Of a stretch of DNA of 64,000 bases, positions 46,913 to 56,282 are shown piece by piece. A program made the translations under genes and the position numbers. Source of the stretch: UKL13-2 sp036394575 (GTDB taxonomy: Bacteria; Pseudomonadota; Gammaproteobacteria; Burkholderiales; Usitatibacteraceae). Within the stretch, counting starts at the first letter, position 1; each line of letters starts with the position of its first letter. The notes under the pieces were generated by a model. The model made no database searches, was not told the origin of the DNA, and was given only the letters and a program-made list of their open reading frames with translations. The DNA lies in contig DASWEY010000069.1 in assembly GCA_036394575.1 (NCBI GenBank), positions 1 to 64,000 of the forward strand. The letters run 5' to 3'.

Positions 46913-47491
46913 ATGATTGCAAACAGGCTCCAATTCGCGGTCCGCATTGGTGCAGCCATGCTGCTGGGATTCATTGTTGCCGGTTGCGCCGGGCCCGGTG
47001 CCTTCAATACCACGAGCGATGGCGCCGACCAGCGGCTGATGCTGAAGGGCCACGACCCCACGGCCTATTTCACCGCCGGTAAACATGTGCTGGGCAAGGC
47101 GGAGATCAAGAGCGAATTCCAGGGCGTGACCTACCGCTTCGCCTCCGAGGAAAACCGCGCCTTGTTCAGCAAGGACCCGGCGAAATATGCACCGCAATTC
47201 GGCGGCTTCTGCAGCAACGGCATCGCCTACGCCATTCCCTGGGGCGGCGATCCCGACACTTGGGCGATCATCGACGGCAGGTTGTACATCTTCGGCGGGC
47301 AATCGTCGAAGAATTATTTTCTGATGGACGAGAAAAAGAACATGGCGCTCGCCAATGAATATTGGGAAAAGGAAGTGCGGGATTCCAATCCGCTGATCCA
47401 GCGTTACAAGCGCCTGATCCTGCGCGTGCCGCATTACAAGACCGGCAAGGAACTGGCTGAAGAATGGGAAAAGCGCCAGGCCGCCAAGTAG
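46913..47491 (+). CDS. YHS domain lipoprotein
   Basis: A 192-aa protein with lipobox VAGC (Cys24) and one YHS domain: LKGHDPTAYFTAGKHVLG, YRFASEENRALFSKDPAKYA and FGGFCSNGIA. YHS domains bind metals (copper, heavy metals) or act in respiratory proteins. AGGAGAACGTCG is the ribosome site. Probably a periplasmic or outer-membrane-anchored metal-binding protein; next to the SRPBCC gene. Confidence 0.88.
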   Translation: MIANRLQFAVRIGAAMLLGFIVAGCAGPGAFNTTSDGADQRLMLKGHDPTAYFTAGKHVLGKAEIKSEFQGVTYRFASEENRALFSKDPAKYAPQFGGFCSNGIAYAIPWGGDPDTWAIIDGRLYIFGGQSSKNYFLMDEKKNMALANEYWEKEVRDSNPLIQRYKRLILRVPHYKTGKELAEEWEKRQAAK

Positions 47492-47498
47492 ACAATCG

Positions 47499-48317
47499 AT
47501 GACCCACAAGGCGACGCCACCGCGGGTTCCGGCGCGGCGGGTGGCGCGTGGCGTCCCGCACCAAAAACGTCTGGCGCCGCCTATTGCAAGCCCCACGCCG
47601 GGCAGCCTCCTGCAGCAACTGAAGTCGCTGGGCGATGCCGCCGCCGGCGAATTCGCGCAGCGGTTTTTCAAGACGGGCCCGGGCGAATATGGCGAAGGCG
47701 ATCGTTTCCTCGGCATTCGCGTGCCGGTGCTGCGTTCGCTGGTCAACGATCTGGCCCGCGATATCCGCGACAGCGGCATCGAGGTGGCACTTCCCCTGTT
47801 GAAGTCTGCCTGGCATGAGGCGCGGGCGGTGGCGCTGATGCTGCTGGTCAGGGCGTTTGTGCGCGGCGATGAGGCAAGCCGCGGCCGCATTTATGCCTTT
47901 TATCTCAAGCACACCCGCTTCATCAACAACTGGGACCTGGTCGATCTGTCCGCGCCGCACATCGTCGGCGCCTGGCTGACGGACAAGGCGCGAGAGCGGT
48001 CGGTGCTGACGCGCCTGGCCAAATCACCTTCGCTATGGGAACGTCGCATCGCCATCATTGCCACGCTGCACTTCATCCGCCGCGGCGAAACCCGCGACGC
48101 CTTGCGCATCGCGCAGCTACTGCTCAAGGATGAGGAAGATCTGATTCACAAGGCGGTCGGCTGGATGCTGCGCGAAGTGGGCAAGCATGCCGGCGAGGAC
48201 GTGGAAGAAGAGTTTCTGAGGCGCCACTACAAAAATATGCCGCGCACCATGCTGCGCTATGCGATTGAGCGCTTTGCGGAAACGAAGCGGCAGCGCTATC
48301 TGCAAAGGCGCATTTGA
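47499..48317 (+). CDS. DNA alkylation repair protein (AlkD-like)
   Basis: A 272-aa all-helical HEAT-like-repeat protein: RFFKTGPGEYGEGDRFLGI, NNWDLVDLSAPHIVGAWL and LIHKAVGWMLREVGK, the classic DNA_alkylation pattern. AlkD relatives excise N3- and N7-alkylated purines. About 40 N-terminal basic, low-complexity residues precede the domain. It begins 7 bases after the YHS gene. Confidence 0.9.
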   Translation: MTHKATPPRVPARRVARGVPHQKRLAPPIASPTPGSLLQQLKSLGDAAAGEFAQRFFKTGPGEYGEGDRFLGIRVPVLRSLVNDLARDIRDSGIEVALPLLKSAWHEARAVALMLLVRAFVRGDEASRGRIYAFYLKHTRFINNWDLVDLSAPHIVGAWLTDKARERSVLTRLAKSPSLWERRIAIIATLHFIRRGETRDALRIAQLLLKDEEDLIHKAVGWMLREVGKHAGEDVEEEFLRRHYKNMPRTMLRYAIERFAETKRQRYLQRRI

Positions 48318-48330
48318 GCGGATGCATAAA

Positions 48331-48400
48331 AACGCAGAACGCCATTTGGCGCGGTTTCCCGGGCAAAAATGCTTCAAGACCCGCACCAATGCTGGGGTTT
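48331..48400. repeat. Dispersed palindromic repeat family A, copy 8
   Basis: Variant left arm AACGCAGAACGCCATTTGGC (from 48331), GGGCAAAAATGCTTC core, and right arm CGCACCAATGCTGGGGTTTT. It follows the AlkD-like gene by 14 bases and is trailed by TTTTTT, so it may terminate that transcript. Confidence 0.85.
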
Positions 48401-48517
48401 TGCTTTTTTACCCGGCAGTATCGAACCGGTAAACCCGGGATATCAACCGGCCCGGTCGCTGACCGTATAATTTGTCTGAATCAGGTTTCGATTTCCACTT
48501 TGCCACGGGCGCACTCA

Positions 48518-48925
48518 ATGAAAACAAAACACTACCTCACCCTGGAAGACGCCAAAATCATTGCCGCCGCGGCTGAGGCCGAGGCCTTGAAAAACAAATG
48601 GGCGGTGTGCATTTCCATCGTCGACGACGGTGGTCACCTGCTGTGGTTCCAGCGGCTCAATGCCTGCGCGGTGTCGAGTGTGCTGATCTCGCAGGGCAAG
48701 GCCTATAGCGCCGCCTTGCGCCGCCGTCCCACCAAGTCGGACGAGGACATGGTCAACAACGGCCGCACCTCGGCGCTGTCGATGCCGGGCATCACCTTCC
48801 TCGAGGGCGGCGTACCGATCGTGGTCGAGGGCGAATTCATCGGCGCGGTCGGCGTCTCCGGCGTCAAGTCCTCGGAAGACGCGCTGATCGCGCAGGCGGG
48901 CATCGACGCTTTGCTCAAGCCCTGA
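48518..48925 (+). CDS. GlcG/HbpS family heme-binding protein
   Basis: A 135-aa single-domain protein: LTLEDAKIIAAAAEAEALKN, ISIVDDGGHLLWFQRL and GVPIVVEGEFIGAVGVSG. The family includes HbpS (heme-binding sensor) and GlcG of unknown role. It lacks a signal peptide, so a cytoplasmic role is likely. Gene context gives no clue. Confidence 0.88.
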   Translation: MKTKHYLTLEDAKIIAAAAEAEALKNKWAVCISIVDDGGHLLWFQRLNACAVSSVLISQGKAYSAALRRRPTKSDEDMVNNGRTSALSMPGITFLEGGVPIVVEGEFIGAVGVSGVKSSEDALIAQAGIDALLKP

Positions 48926-48934
48926 TCCGGGCGC

Positions 48935-49642
48935 ATGAACTGTCCCAGCTGCCATGCGGCGATGGAGGCGTTGACGTTGCATGCGCACCTGGGCACGCCG
49001 CTGCAGATCGACGCCTGCTGGGGGTGCCAGCTGATCTGGTTTGACCCGATGGAAAGCACCGCCCTGGCCCCGCAATCGGTGATCGAACTGTTCAGGCGCA
49101 TTCATGCCACGCACGGCGCATCGCGCAATATCGTGGCGATGAGTCCGGCCTGCCCGCGCTGTGCCGAACCGCTGGCGCTGACGCACGATCTGGCGCGTGG
49201 CGGCAATTTTTCCTACCAGCGCTGTCCGAGCGGACATGGCCGGTTGATCAGTTTTACGCAATTTCTGCGCGAAAAGAGTTTCATCCGCAGCCTGAATCCG
49301 GCGGAAATTCAGCGACTGGCGGCGACGGTAAAACAGATTCGTTGTTCGAGCTGCGGTGCGCCGATCAATCTCGACGCCGATACCGCCTGCAGTCACTGCG
49401 GCGCGGCGATTTCAGTGCTGGACGAACAGGCCGTGCAAAAGGCGCTGGACGATTACGCCAGCCGTGCCGCGCCGCCGCTGCGCGTGTCATCGTCCCCGTC
49501 CCCGGCAACGTCGGCGGCTGTGCCGGCCGGCAGCTGGACATCCGGCAACGGATGGACCTGGAACGAGCGGGCCGATGCCGCAGTGACCGGCGGCCTGCTG
49601 ATCGATCTGGTCCACGAAGGGTTCGCCGCCTTGTTCGATTGA
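48935..49642 (+). CDS. Zinc-ribbon protein (zf-TFIIB type)
   Basis: A 235-aa protein with three CxxC pairs: CPSC/CWGC at the N-terminus (a zf-TFIIB ribbon), CPRC with a later C in the middle, and CSSC/CSHC near 140-155. The C-terminus is low-complexity Ser/Ala/Pro then a short helix. Function unknown. It follows the GlcG gene by 9 bases, perhaps in one operon. Confidence 0.8.
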   Translation: MNCPSCHAAMEALTLHAHLGTPLQIDACWGCQLIWFDPMESTALAPQSVIELFRRIHATHGASRNIVAMSPACPRCAEPLALTHDLARGGNFSYQRCPSGHGRLISFTQFLREKSFIRSLNPAEIQRLAATVKQIRCSSCGAPINLDADTACSHCGAAISVLDEQAVQKALDDYASRAAPPLRVSSSPSPATSAAVPAGSWTSGNGWTWNERADAAVTGGLLIDLVHEGFAALFD

Positions 49643-49715
49643 TGTGCACCCCGGCGGCTCCGCCGATTTAAAAACCTGAACTGCTTCCGCAACCACAAAA
49701 ATGACAGGACCACGC

Positions 49716-50306
49716 ATGCCCCCAGCACGTAAACCCGCGAATCGCCAATCATCAACGCGTAAACCGCCCACCCGGCTGCACTACTGCAAGCTGGAAGAAT
49801 GCGAAGGCATCTGTTGCAGCGACGGTGCGTTTTTATTGCCCGAGGAAGAGCGTCTGATCCGTCGCGTGGTGGCAAAGTATCCGGAACATTTCAGGCATCT
49901 GCCCAAGGCATACATCCTGGACGCCGAGTGGGAGGGCAATTTCGGCCGCAAGACGGCCGTCTATAAATACCGCTATCGCAACAAGCCCGGGCACTTCGCC
50001 AATACGCGCTGCGCCTTCGCCGAGCAGGACGGCAAATGCTCCCTGCAGACGCTGGCGGTTTCGCTGGGTAAACAGAAGTGGGCATTCAAGCCCATGGGAT
50101 GCTGGCTGTTTCCCTTGTCGGCCGATGAAAAAGGTCTGGTGCCGCCGCCGCGCACGCGGCGCGAGGATCCGAACAACCTCGGCAAGGATTACCCCGGCTT
50201 CACCACTTTCACGCCCTGCGGAGAACATTCGGCAGGCGGCAAGGTGTGGTGGATCGCGCTTAAGGAAGAAGTGGCGCAATACCGCGCCGAGACCGGCGGC
50301 GAATGA
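49716..50306 (+). CDS. YkgJ-like cysteine-cluster protein
   Basis: A 196-aa protein with cysteine-rich motifs of the YkgJ family: CKLEECEGICC, TRCAFAEQDGKCSLQ and MGCWLFPL, plus TPCGEH. These probably coordinate zinc or an iron-sulfur cluster. ATG 49716 is preceded by AGGA; ATG 49701 is a weaker alternative. Role unknown. Confidence 0.8.
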   Translation: MPPARKPANRQSSTRKPPTRLHYCKLEECEGICCSDGAFLLPEEERLIRRVVAKYPEHFRHLPKAYILDAEWEGNFGRKTAVYKYRYRNKPGHFANTRCAFAEQDGKCSLQTLAVSLGKQKWAFKPMGCWLFPLSADEKGLVPPPRTRREDPNNLGKDYPGFTTFTPCGEHSAGGKVWWIALKEEVAQYRAETGGE

Positions 50307-50381
50307 GCTCATGACGAAGTCCCGCCAGCGGGGCAGCGCTTCGATTGTGCGCGAAGTATGGGCGCATATAATGCTTGATCC

Positions 50382-52493
50382 ATGAGCGCCTCCCCGGATT
50401 CCCAACAGGAAATACAGCGACTTTGCGCCGCATTGGCGGCTGCCGAGGGCAATCTCGCACGCATTGTCGAGGCCTTCGATCACCTCGAATCAGGTGTGGT
50501 TCTTTATGGCGGCGACGACCGCATCGTGTTTTGCAACCGGCGCTTCCGCGAAATCTATTCGCAGGTGGCCGATCTGCTGGTGCCGGGCACCCCTTATGTC
50601 GAGGTCGCGCGGGCTTTTTACCGGCGCGGTTTCGAAAGCCGCACGCAGCTGGGGGAGGATGCCTACGTCAAAGCACGCGCCGAGAAGCATCTCGATCCCG
50701 ATGAAGGCGACTATGAATTTCAGCTCGGCGACGATGTGTGGCTGCTGGTTTCCGACAGAAAAACGGCCGATGGCGGCGTGATCGGCTTTCGCCTCGACAT
50801 CACGGCGCGCAAGATTGCGGAACGCGAACTGGAGGCCAGCGAACAGCGCTTCAGAAATCTGCTTGCCATGTCCTCGGACTGGTACTGGGAGCAGGATGAA
50901 CAGTTCCGTTTCACCCGCATTTCCGGCGGCATTCGCCGTTCCCTCGGCATCGATCCCGAACAACTTTATGGCCTTGCCAGCTGGGACATGCCCTATCTGG
51001 GCATCGGCACCGAGCAGATGGACGAGCATCGGCGGCAAATCGAGGCGCATCAACCGTTCCGCGATTTTCAGTACGCCTACACGGCCGAGAATGGCGAAAC
51101 CTGGTGGGTGAATGTGTCGGGCGAACCGGTATTCGATGCGTCGGGGGCATTCCGCGGCTACCGCGGAGTCGGCACAAACATCACCGAAAAGAAGCGCACT
51201 GAAGCCCAGATCCGCGAGCTTGCCGAATATGATTTCCTGACCGGCCTGCCCAATCGCATGCTGCTCGGCGCGCGCTTCGATTTTGCACAGCGCCAATTGC
51301 AGCGCCAAAACGGCGGCATGTCGCTGCTTTACATCGACCTGGACCGTTTCAAGAACATCAACGATTCATTGGGCCATCATGTCGGCGACGAAATTCTGGC
51401 GGAAATGGCGCGCCGCCTGATCCAGTCGGTGCGCACCACGGATACGGTTGCGCGCCACGGCGGCGACGAATTCATCGTGCTGTTGCCCGGCGTCGATGAC
51501 GCGACGCACCTCGCGCATATCGCGGAAACGCTGCTGGCCAAGCTGGGCGAACCCTATCAGCACTTTGCGCGCGAATTGACCGTGACCCCGTCGATCGGCA
51601 TCACCGTCTGGCCCAACGATGGTCAGGACCTCAATGCGCTGATCAAGAACGCGGACCTGGCGATGTACCACTCGAAAAGCGAGGGGCGCAACCAGTTCAG
51701 TTTTTTCCGCGCCGAAATGAATGCCCGCGTCAATGAACGGCTGACGCTGGAAAATGCGCTGCGTCGGGCGCTTGCCAAAAATGAATTCAGCCTGGTCTAC
51801 CAGCCGATTTTCCATCTGCCGGAGCAGCGCCTGATCGGCGCGGAGGCCCTGCTGCGCTGGGACAGCGAGGAACTGGGGTCGATCGAACCCGGCCGCTTCA
51901 TCCCGGTGGCCGAGGAAAGCGGGCTGATCGTGCCGATCGGCGAATGGGTGGCGCGCGAAGCCTGTGCGCAACTGCGCCGCTGGCGGGACGCGGGCCTGGA
52001 TGATTTCACGGTCGCCATCAATGTCTCTGCCGTCCAGTTCAAGACCGGGCGTCTGGTCGAGGTGCTGCAGGCGGCGATGCGCGAATTCCGTCTGCATCCG
52101 CAGGATATCGAGATCGAACTGACCGAAAGTGCACTGGTCAGCGAAGGCGATACCGCCAACAGCAGCCTGAATGCGCTGGCTCTGGCTGGTTTTCGCCTGG
52201 TGGTCGACGATTTTGGTACCGGCTATTCGAACCTGCTTTACCTGAAGCGTTTCGATATCGCCAAACTCAAGATCGACCGCTCGTTCGTGCGCGACATCAC
52301 CGCCGATCCGAACGATGCGGCGATTACCCGCGGCATCATCGGTCTGGCCAAAAGCCTGGGCCTGCGTGTGGTCGCGGAGGGCGTCGAGCAAACGGCACAG
52401 CTTGACTATCTGTTGGCCTGCGATTGTGAGGAGGCGCAGGGTTATTTGCTGTCGAAACCCTTGTCGCCCTTGGCATTCCGGGCCAGTTTTTGA
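50382..52493 (+). CDS. PAS-PAS-GGDEF-EAL cyclic-di-GMP protein
   Basis: A 703-aa cytoplasmic protein that may both make and degrade c-di-GMP. Two PAS domains lie at about residues 20-130 and 155-265. The GGDEF motif is intact at 360-364 with an inhibitory RxxD site at 351-354. The EAL motif is at 488-490 in GAEALLRW, with ELTES, DDFGTGYS and KIDRSFV present, so phosphodiesterase activity is also expected. No transmembrane segment. Net direction of activity cannot be told from sequence. Confidence 0.93.
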   Translation: MSASPDSQQEIQRLCAALAAAEGNLARIVEAFDHLESGVVLYGGDDRIVFCNRRFREIYSQVADLLVPGTPYVEVARAFYRRGFESRTQLGEDAYVKARAEKHLDPDEGDYEFQLGDDVWLLVSDRKTADGGVIGFRLDITARKIAERELEASEQRFRNLLAMSSDWYWEQDEQFRFTRISGGIRRSLGIDPEQLYGLASWDMPYLGIGTEQMDEHRRQIEAHQPFRDFQYAYTAENGETWWVNVSGEPVFDASGAFRGYRGVGTNITEKKRTEAQIRELAEYDFLTGLPNRMLLGARFDFAQRQLQRQNGGMSLLYIDLDRFKNINDSLGHHVGDEILAEMARRLIQSVRTTDTVARHGGDEFIVLLPGVDDATHLAHIAETLLAKLGEPYQHFARELTVTPSIGITVWPNDGQDLNALIKNADLAMYHSKSEGRNQFSFFRAEMNARVNERLTLENALRRALAKNEFSLVYQPIFHLPEQRLIGAEALLRWDSEELGSIEPGRFIPVAEESGLIVPIGEWVAREACAQLRRWRDAGLDDFTVAINVSAVQFKTGRLVEVLQAAMREFRLHPQDIEIELTESALVSEGDTANSSLNALALAGFRLVVDDFGTGYSNLLYLKRFDIAKLKIDRSFVRDITADPNDAAITRGIIGLAKSLGLRVVAEGVEQTAQLDYLLACDCEEAQGYLLSKPLSPLAFRASF

Positions 52494-52581
52494 GCGGCCA
52501 GTGCATCGATCGCGCATCGGGCGCGGCGTATAATCGACCTTGCCCAAGCTGCCTCCCCGATCTTTCCGATGTACACCTCCC

Positions 52582-52818
52582 ATGCCCACCTTCAAATTGC
52601 AAATACAGGACGACGATGCGCGTCCCGATCTTTGGCGCGACGTCCGGGATGCCGCCGGCGCGCTGCTGGTGTTCCCCAACGAGCTGGATGCGCGCGGCAA
52701 GCTTGAACAGCTATTCCCGGTGCTGGTAAAACTCGAAAATTTTGCGGCAGGGCCGAAACGAACCCGCGTGGTGATCGTCAATGCCTATGCCGATATCGAC
52801 GAAGAAAAGGATGCATGA
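52582..52818 (+). CDS. Small hypothetical protein upstream of aldo/keto reductase
   Basis: A 78-aa acidic protein with alpha/beta pattern: DLWRDVRDAAGALLVFPNEL and RTRVVIVNAYADID. No family recognised. Its stop overlaps the aldo/keto reductase start (ATGA), so the two are likely translated together. The ribosome site is unclear. Confidence 0.6.
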   Translation: MPTFKLQIQDDDARPDLWRDVRDAAGALLVFPNELDARGKLEQLFPVLVKLENFAAGPKRTRVVIVNAYADIDEEKDA

Positions 52819-53804
52819 ACATGGAATACCGCAGATTGGGTCGTGCCGGACTGAGAGTTTCAGCTTTGTCGCTGGGCTCCTGGGTGACCTATGGCAACCA
52901 GGTGGACGAAAAGGCCGCCATCGAACAGATGAGCGCGGCGCGCGATCACGGCGTCAATTTTTTTGACAACGCCGAGGTTTACGCATCCGGAAAATCGGAA
53001 GAGTTGATGGGAGGCGCGCTAAAAAAGCTCGGCTGGGACCGCCTCACCTATGTGGTGTCGACCAAGTTCTACTGGGGTCTGCCGGCACGGTTCGGCGATG
53101 GCGTGAACGAAAAAAATACCCTCAACCGCAAATACCTGATGCAGGCCATCGATCATTCGCTGGCGCGCCTGGGCCTCGAGTACGTCGATCTGGTGTACTG
53201 CCATCGGCCGGATGCCAATACGCCGCTGGAGGAAACCGTTTACGCCATGCACGACATGATCGCGCGCGGCAAGGCGCTGTACTGGGGAACCTCGGAGTGG
53301 AGCGCGGCGGAAATCATGGCGGCCTGGCAGATCGCCGACAGGCATCATTTGCACAAGCCGGTGGTGGAGCAGCCGCAATACAATCTGTTCCACCGCAAAC
53401 GCGTCGAACAGGAATACGCCCGCCTCTATGACGATATCGGTTTGGGGTTGACCACCTGGAGTCCGTTGGCATCCGGCCTGCTCACCGGCAAATATGCAGG
53501 CGGAATTCCCGATAACAGCCGGGCGACGCTGAAAAACATGGCATGGATGAAAGACGAACTCACCGATGCAGGCAAGAATGCAATCGTTGCCAGATTGGCG
53601 GGTATCGCCAAGTCGCTGGGCTGCACCACCGCGCAGCTGTCGGTTGCCTGGTGCATGAAAAACCCGCATGTCAGCTCCGTCATCACCGGCGCCTCGCGGA
53701 CGGCGCAGGTGCAGGAGAACATGAAAGCGCTGGAGATTGCCGCCAAGCTGGACCCCGAGGTGCTGAAAAAGGTCGACGATTTGTTCAACGCCCGCTTCGA
53801 TTGA
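52815..53804 (+). CDS. Aldo/keto reductase (YghZ/AKR14-like or Kv-beta-like)
   Basis: A 329-aa NADPH-dependent reductase. Catalytic tetrad: Asp51, Tyr56, Lys84 and His130 in FFDNAEVY, STKFYWG and YCHRPD. The LTTWSPLASGLLTGKY stretch and GASRTAQVQEN are cofactor-binding segments. Likely reduces aldehydes or ketones, possibly methylglyoxal as in YghZ. Coupled to the preceding 78-aa gene. Confidence 0.92.
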   Translation: MNMEYRRLGRAGLRVSALSLGSWVTYGNQVDEKAAIEQMSAARDHGVNFFDNAEVYASGKSEELMGGALKKLGWDRLTYVVSTKFYWGLPARFGDGVNEKNTLNRKYLMQAIDHSLARLGLEYVDLVYCHRPDANTPLEETVYAMHDMIARGKALYWGTSEWSAAEIMAAWQIADRHHLHKPVVEQPQYNLFHRKRVEQEYARLYDDIGLGLTTWSPLASGLLTGKYAGGIPDNSRATLKNMAWMKDELTDAGKNAIVARLAGIAKSLGCTTAQLSVAWCMKNPHVSSVITGASRTAQVQENMKALEIAAKLDPEVLKKVDDLFNARFD

Positions 53805-53815
53805 CGGTCACGGCC

Positions 53816-54370
53816 ATGAGCGCTTTGGAGATGGTTGCGACAGTGGCACGCGAGCGCTTTACGACCGCGGAACTGGCATTGCGTCTGGAACAGGCCTGGC
53901 GGATTTTCAATTTGAACCAGGACCTGATTCGCGCCGCCGATCAGAAGATTTATGTGCTCTTCGTCATGTCGACCTTGTTGGTGACCTATGTATCCACCAA
54001 CCTGGAGAAAATCATGCGGCAGGGTGCGCTGCAGCGCGGCATCCTGATCCTGTTCCTGATGGCGGTTGCCGCATTTTTCTTTTTCGCCCTGTCGACCGTA
54101 GTGTCGCGCAGCCGCAAGCCGCCAAGCGCGGTATCGACGCTTCCGCGCGTCGTGTTTTTTGGCGACATTGCGGAACGCGAATCCGGGCCAGCCTACGCAG
54201 AGGCGTTCTGCAGCACGGATCTGCAGGCGATATTCGACGATATCTGCCACCAGATTTACGACGTTGCGTCGATTGCGCGTGCCAAATATCGCTTATACCG
54301 TCAGGCATGGATGGCGCTGCTGCTGGAGGTCGCCCTGTTTCTGCTGCTGGAGTTCTCGATCGCCCTGTAG
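53816..54370 (+). CDS. PycTM-like (Pycsar effector family) membrane protein, orphan
   Basis: A 184-aa protein. An N-terminal helix (LRLEQAWRIFNLNQDLIRAA, DQK) precedes two membrane helices (about residues 42-60 and 73-95); after that LPRVVFFGDIAE and a long helix DICHQIYDVASIARAKYRLY, then a third hydrophobic segment at 162-182. This layout fits the Pycsar effector/DUF5706 group. In Pycsar defence an effector of this type responds to cyclic UMP or cCMP from an adjacent cyclase; no cyclase is adjacent here. It starts 11 bases after the aldo/keto reductase stop. Confidence 0.7.
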   Translation: MSALEMVATVARERFTTAELALRLEQAWRIFNLNQDLIRAADQKIYVLFVMSTLLVTYVSTNLEKIMRQGALQRGILILFLMAVAAFFFFALSTVVSRSRKPPSAVSTLPRVVFFGDIAERESGPAYAEAFCSTDLQAIFDDICHQIYDVASIARAKYRLYRQAWMALLLEVALFLLLEFSIAL

Positions 54371-54395
54371 GCGGTTGACGGGAAGGAGCGCTGCC

Positions 54396-54605
54396 ATGGA
54401 GATGAAGAAGGTCAATGCCGGCAATTTACGGGCGATCGGCTATGACGATGGGCGCCGTGTACTGCTGGTGGAACAGGCGTCCGGCACCTGGGAATACAGC
54501 AATGTTTCGCCCGAAATCTGGCGGCGCTTTTCGAGCTCGGCATCGATGCAAAGTTATTTTCGCGACAATGTCGACGATGAGTTCATGAAGCGGCGTGTGA
54601 AATAG
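54396..54605 (+). CDS. KTSC domain protein
   Basis: A 69-aa protein that is all KTSC domain: ommitted N-terminal flank, then NLRAIGYDDGRRVLLVEQ, GTWEYSNVSPEIWRRF and QSYFRDNVDDEF. The domain is usually found at C-termini of Lys-tRNA synthetase-like and other proteins and its role is unclear. A GGAAGGAG site supports ATG 54396. Downstream is a strong terminator. Confidence 0.85.
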   Translation: MEMKKVNAGNLRAIGYDDGRRVLLVEQASGTWEYSNVSPEIWRRFSSSASMQSYFRDNVDDEFMKRRVK

Positions 54606-54629
54606 CGGCCCCGCAGCACGGCGCGCTGA

Positions 54630-54663
54630 CAGAAAAATGCCCGCGGATGCGGGCATTTTTCTG
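54630..54663. terminator. Bidirectional rho-independent terminator
   Basis: CAGAAAAATGCCCGC (54630-54644) pairs with GCGGGCATTTTTCTG (54649-54663) around GGAT, with A and T tracts. Serves the convergent KTSC and aceB genes. Confidence 0.88.
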
Positions 54664-54680
54664 TGGATTGCGCGCGGCGC

Positions 54681-56282
54681 TTACGCGATCGCCCGGTATG
54701 CAGGCAGGGTCAGAAACTCTTCGTAATTGTCGCTCAGCACCAGTTGCTCGAACAGCTTCGCGCCCTCGACATACTTTCCGGCTGCATATACTGCATCGCC
54801 GACGATGCCCGGCGTTTTCGTCAGTTCATCGGCAGTGAGCCGGGTGACCAGCTCCTTGGTGACCTTGCGGCCGTCGGCCAGCATGCCCTTGGGCGAACGG
54901 ATCCACTGCCATACCTGGCTGCGCGAAATTTCTGCCGTGGCTGCATCTTCCATCAGGTTGAAAATCGGCACGCAACCATTGCCGCCCAGCCATGAGCCCA
55001 CGTACTGGATGCCGACCTGGATGTTGTTGCGCAGGCCGGCCTCGGTGATCGGCGTCTCCGGACGGAAATCGAGCAGATCCGTGGCCGTGTAGCGCACATC
55101 GTCGCGCTGGCGGTGAATCTGGTTGGGCATCGGCATATGTTCGTCGAACACCGCCTTGGCGATCGGCACCAGCCCCGGATGAGCGACCCAGGTACCGTCG
55201 CAGCCGTCGGTGACTTCGCGCAGCTTGTCGGCGCGCACTTTTTCCATCGCGGCTTCATTCGCGGCCGGGTCGTTCTTGATCGGAATCTGCGCAGCCATGC
55301 CGCCCATCGCACAGGCGTTGCGCCGATGGCAAGTCTTGACCAGGCTGAGTGCATAGGCGCGCAGGAAGGGCGCCGTCATCGTCACCTGCGAGCGGTCGGC
55401 CAGGCAGAAATCCTTGTTGAGGCGGAATTTCTTGATCGCCGAAAAAATGTAGTCCCAGCGGCCGATGTTGAGGCCGGCGCTATGGTCGCGCATCTCATAA
55501 AGGATTTCGTCCATTTCGAAGGCGGCGACGATGGTCTCGATCAGCACGGTCGCCTTGATCGACCCCTGTGCCACGCCGAGTTCGTTTTGCGCCATCACGA
55601 AAATATCGTTCCACAGGCGCGCTTCGAGATGCGATTCCATCTTCGGCAGATAGAAATAGGGGCCGGAGCCGCGCGCCAGCAACTCTTTGGCATTATGGAA
55701 AAAGTACAGCGCGAAATCGAAGATCGCGCCGGATACCGGCCTGCCGTCCAGGGTCACATGCTTTTCTTCCAGATGCCAACCGCGTGGGCGTGGAATCAGT
55801 ACGGCGGTGCGTTCATTGAGCCGATACGATTTGCCGTTTTGCTCCAGGGTGATGGTGCGCAGGATCGCATCGCGCAGATTGAGCTGACCCTCGATCATGT
55901 TTTCCCAGGTCGGGCAGTTGGCGTCTTCGAAGTCGGCCATGAAGGTCGACGCGCCGCAGTTCATGGCGTTGATGACCATTTTGCGGTCGGTGGGGCCGGT
56001 GATTTCGATGCGGCGGTCCTGCAGGTCTTTCGGCAGCGGGGCGACCACCCAGTTGCCGTCGCGGATATGCCGGGTCGCGGGCAGAAAGTCCGGCAGTTTG
56101 CCCGCGTCGAATTCCTGTTGGCGCGTGTCGCGCCTGGCCAACAGATCCAGGCGCACCGGCTCGAACTTGCGCGCCAGCTTTACAAAAAAGGCCAATGCAC
56201 CGGGCGTTAAAATGGTGGCGAATTCCGGCGTGATTTTCCCGCCGATGGCGAGGCCGGCCGGAAGGCTATGAGCGGTATCCAT
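54681..56282 (-). CDS. aceB: Malate synthase A
   Basis: A 533-aa enzyme, the same length as E. coli AceB, that condenses glyoxylate with acetyl-CoA to malate in the glyoxylate shunt. Signature parts: LIPRPRGWHLEEKH, YFYLPKMESHLEARLWN (catalytic acid), HSAGLNIGRWDYIFSAIKK and MGGMAAQIPIKND. AGGAG 7 bases before ATG 56282 sets the start over longer readings. No aceA is in the window. It is divergent from a LysR regulator gene, a usual sign of local control. Confidence 0.95.
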   Translation of the reverse strand: MDTAHSLPAGLAIGGKITPEFATILTPGALAFFVKLARKFEPVRLDLLARRDTRQQEFDAGKLPDFLPATRHIRDGNWVVAPLPKDLQDRRIEITGPTDRKMVINAMNCGASTFMADFEDANCPTWENMIEGQLNLRDAILRTITLEQNGKSYRLNERTAVLIPRPRGWHLEEKHVTLDGRPVSGAIFDFALYFFHNAKELLARGSGPYFYLPKMESHLEARLWNDIFVMAQNELGVAQGSIKATVLIETIVAAFEMDEILYEMRDHSAGLNIGRWDYIFSAIKKFRLNKDFCLADRSQVTMTAPFLRAYALSLVKTCHRRNACAMGGMAAQIPIKNDPAANEAAMEKVRADKLREVTDGCDGTWVAHPGLVPIAKAVFDEHMPMPNQIHRQRDDVRYTATDLLDFRPETPITEAGLRNNIQVGIQYVGSWLGGNGCVPIFNLMEDAATAEISRSQVWQWIRSPKGMLADGRKVTKELVTRLTADELTKTPGIVGDAVYAAGKYVEGAKLFEQLVLSDNYEEFLTLPAYRAIA

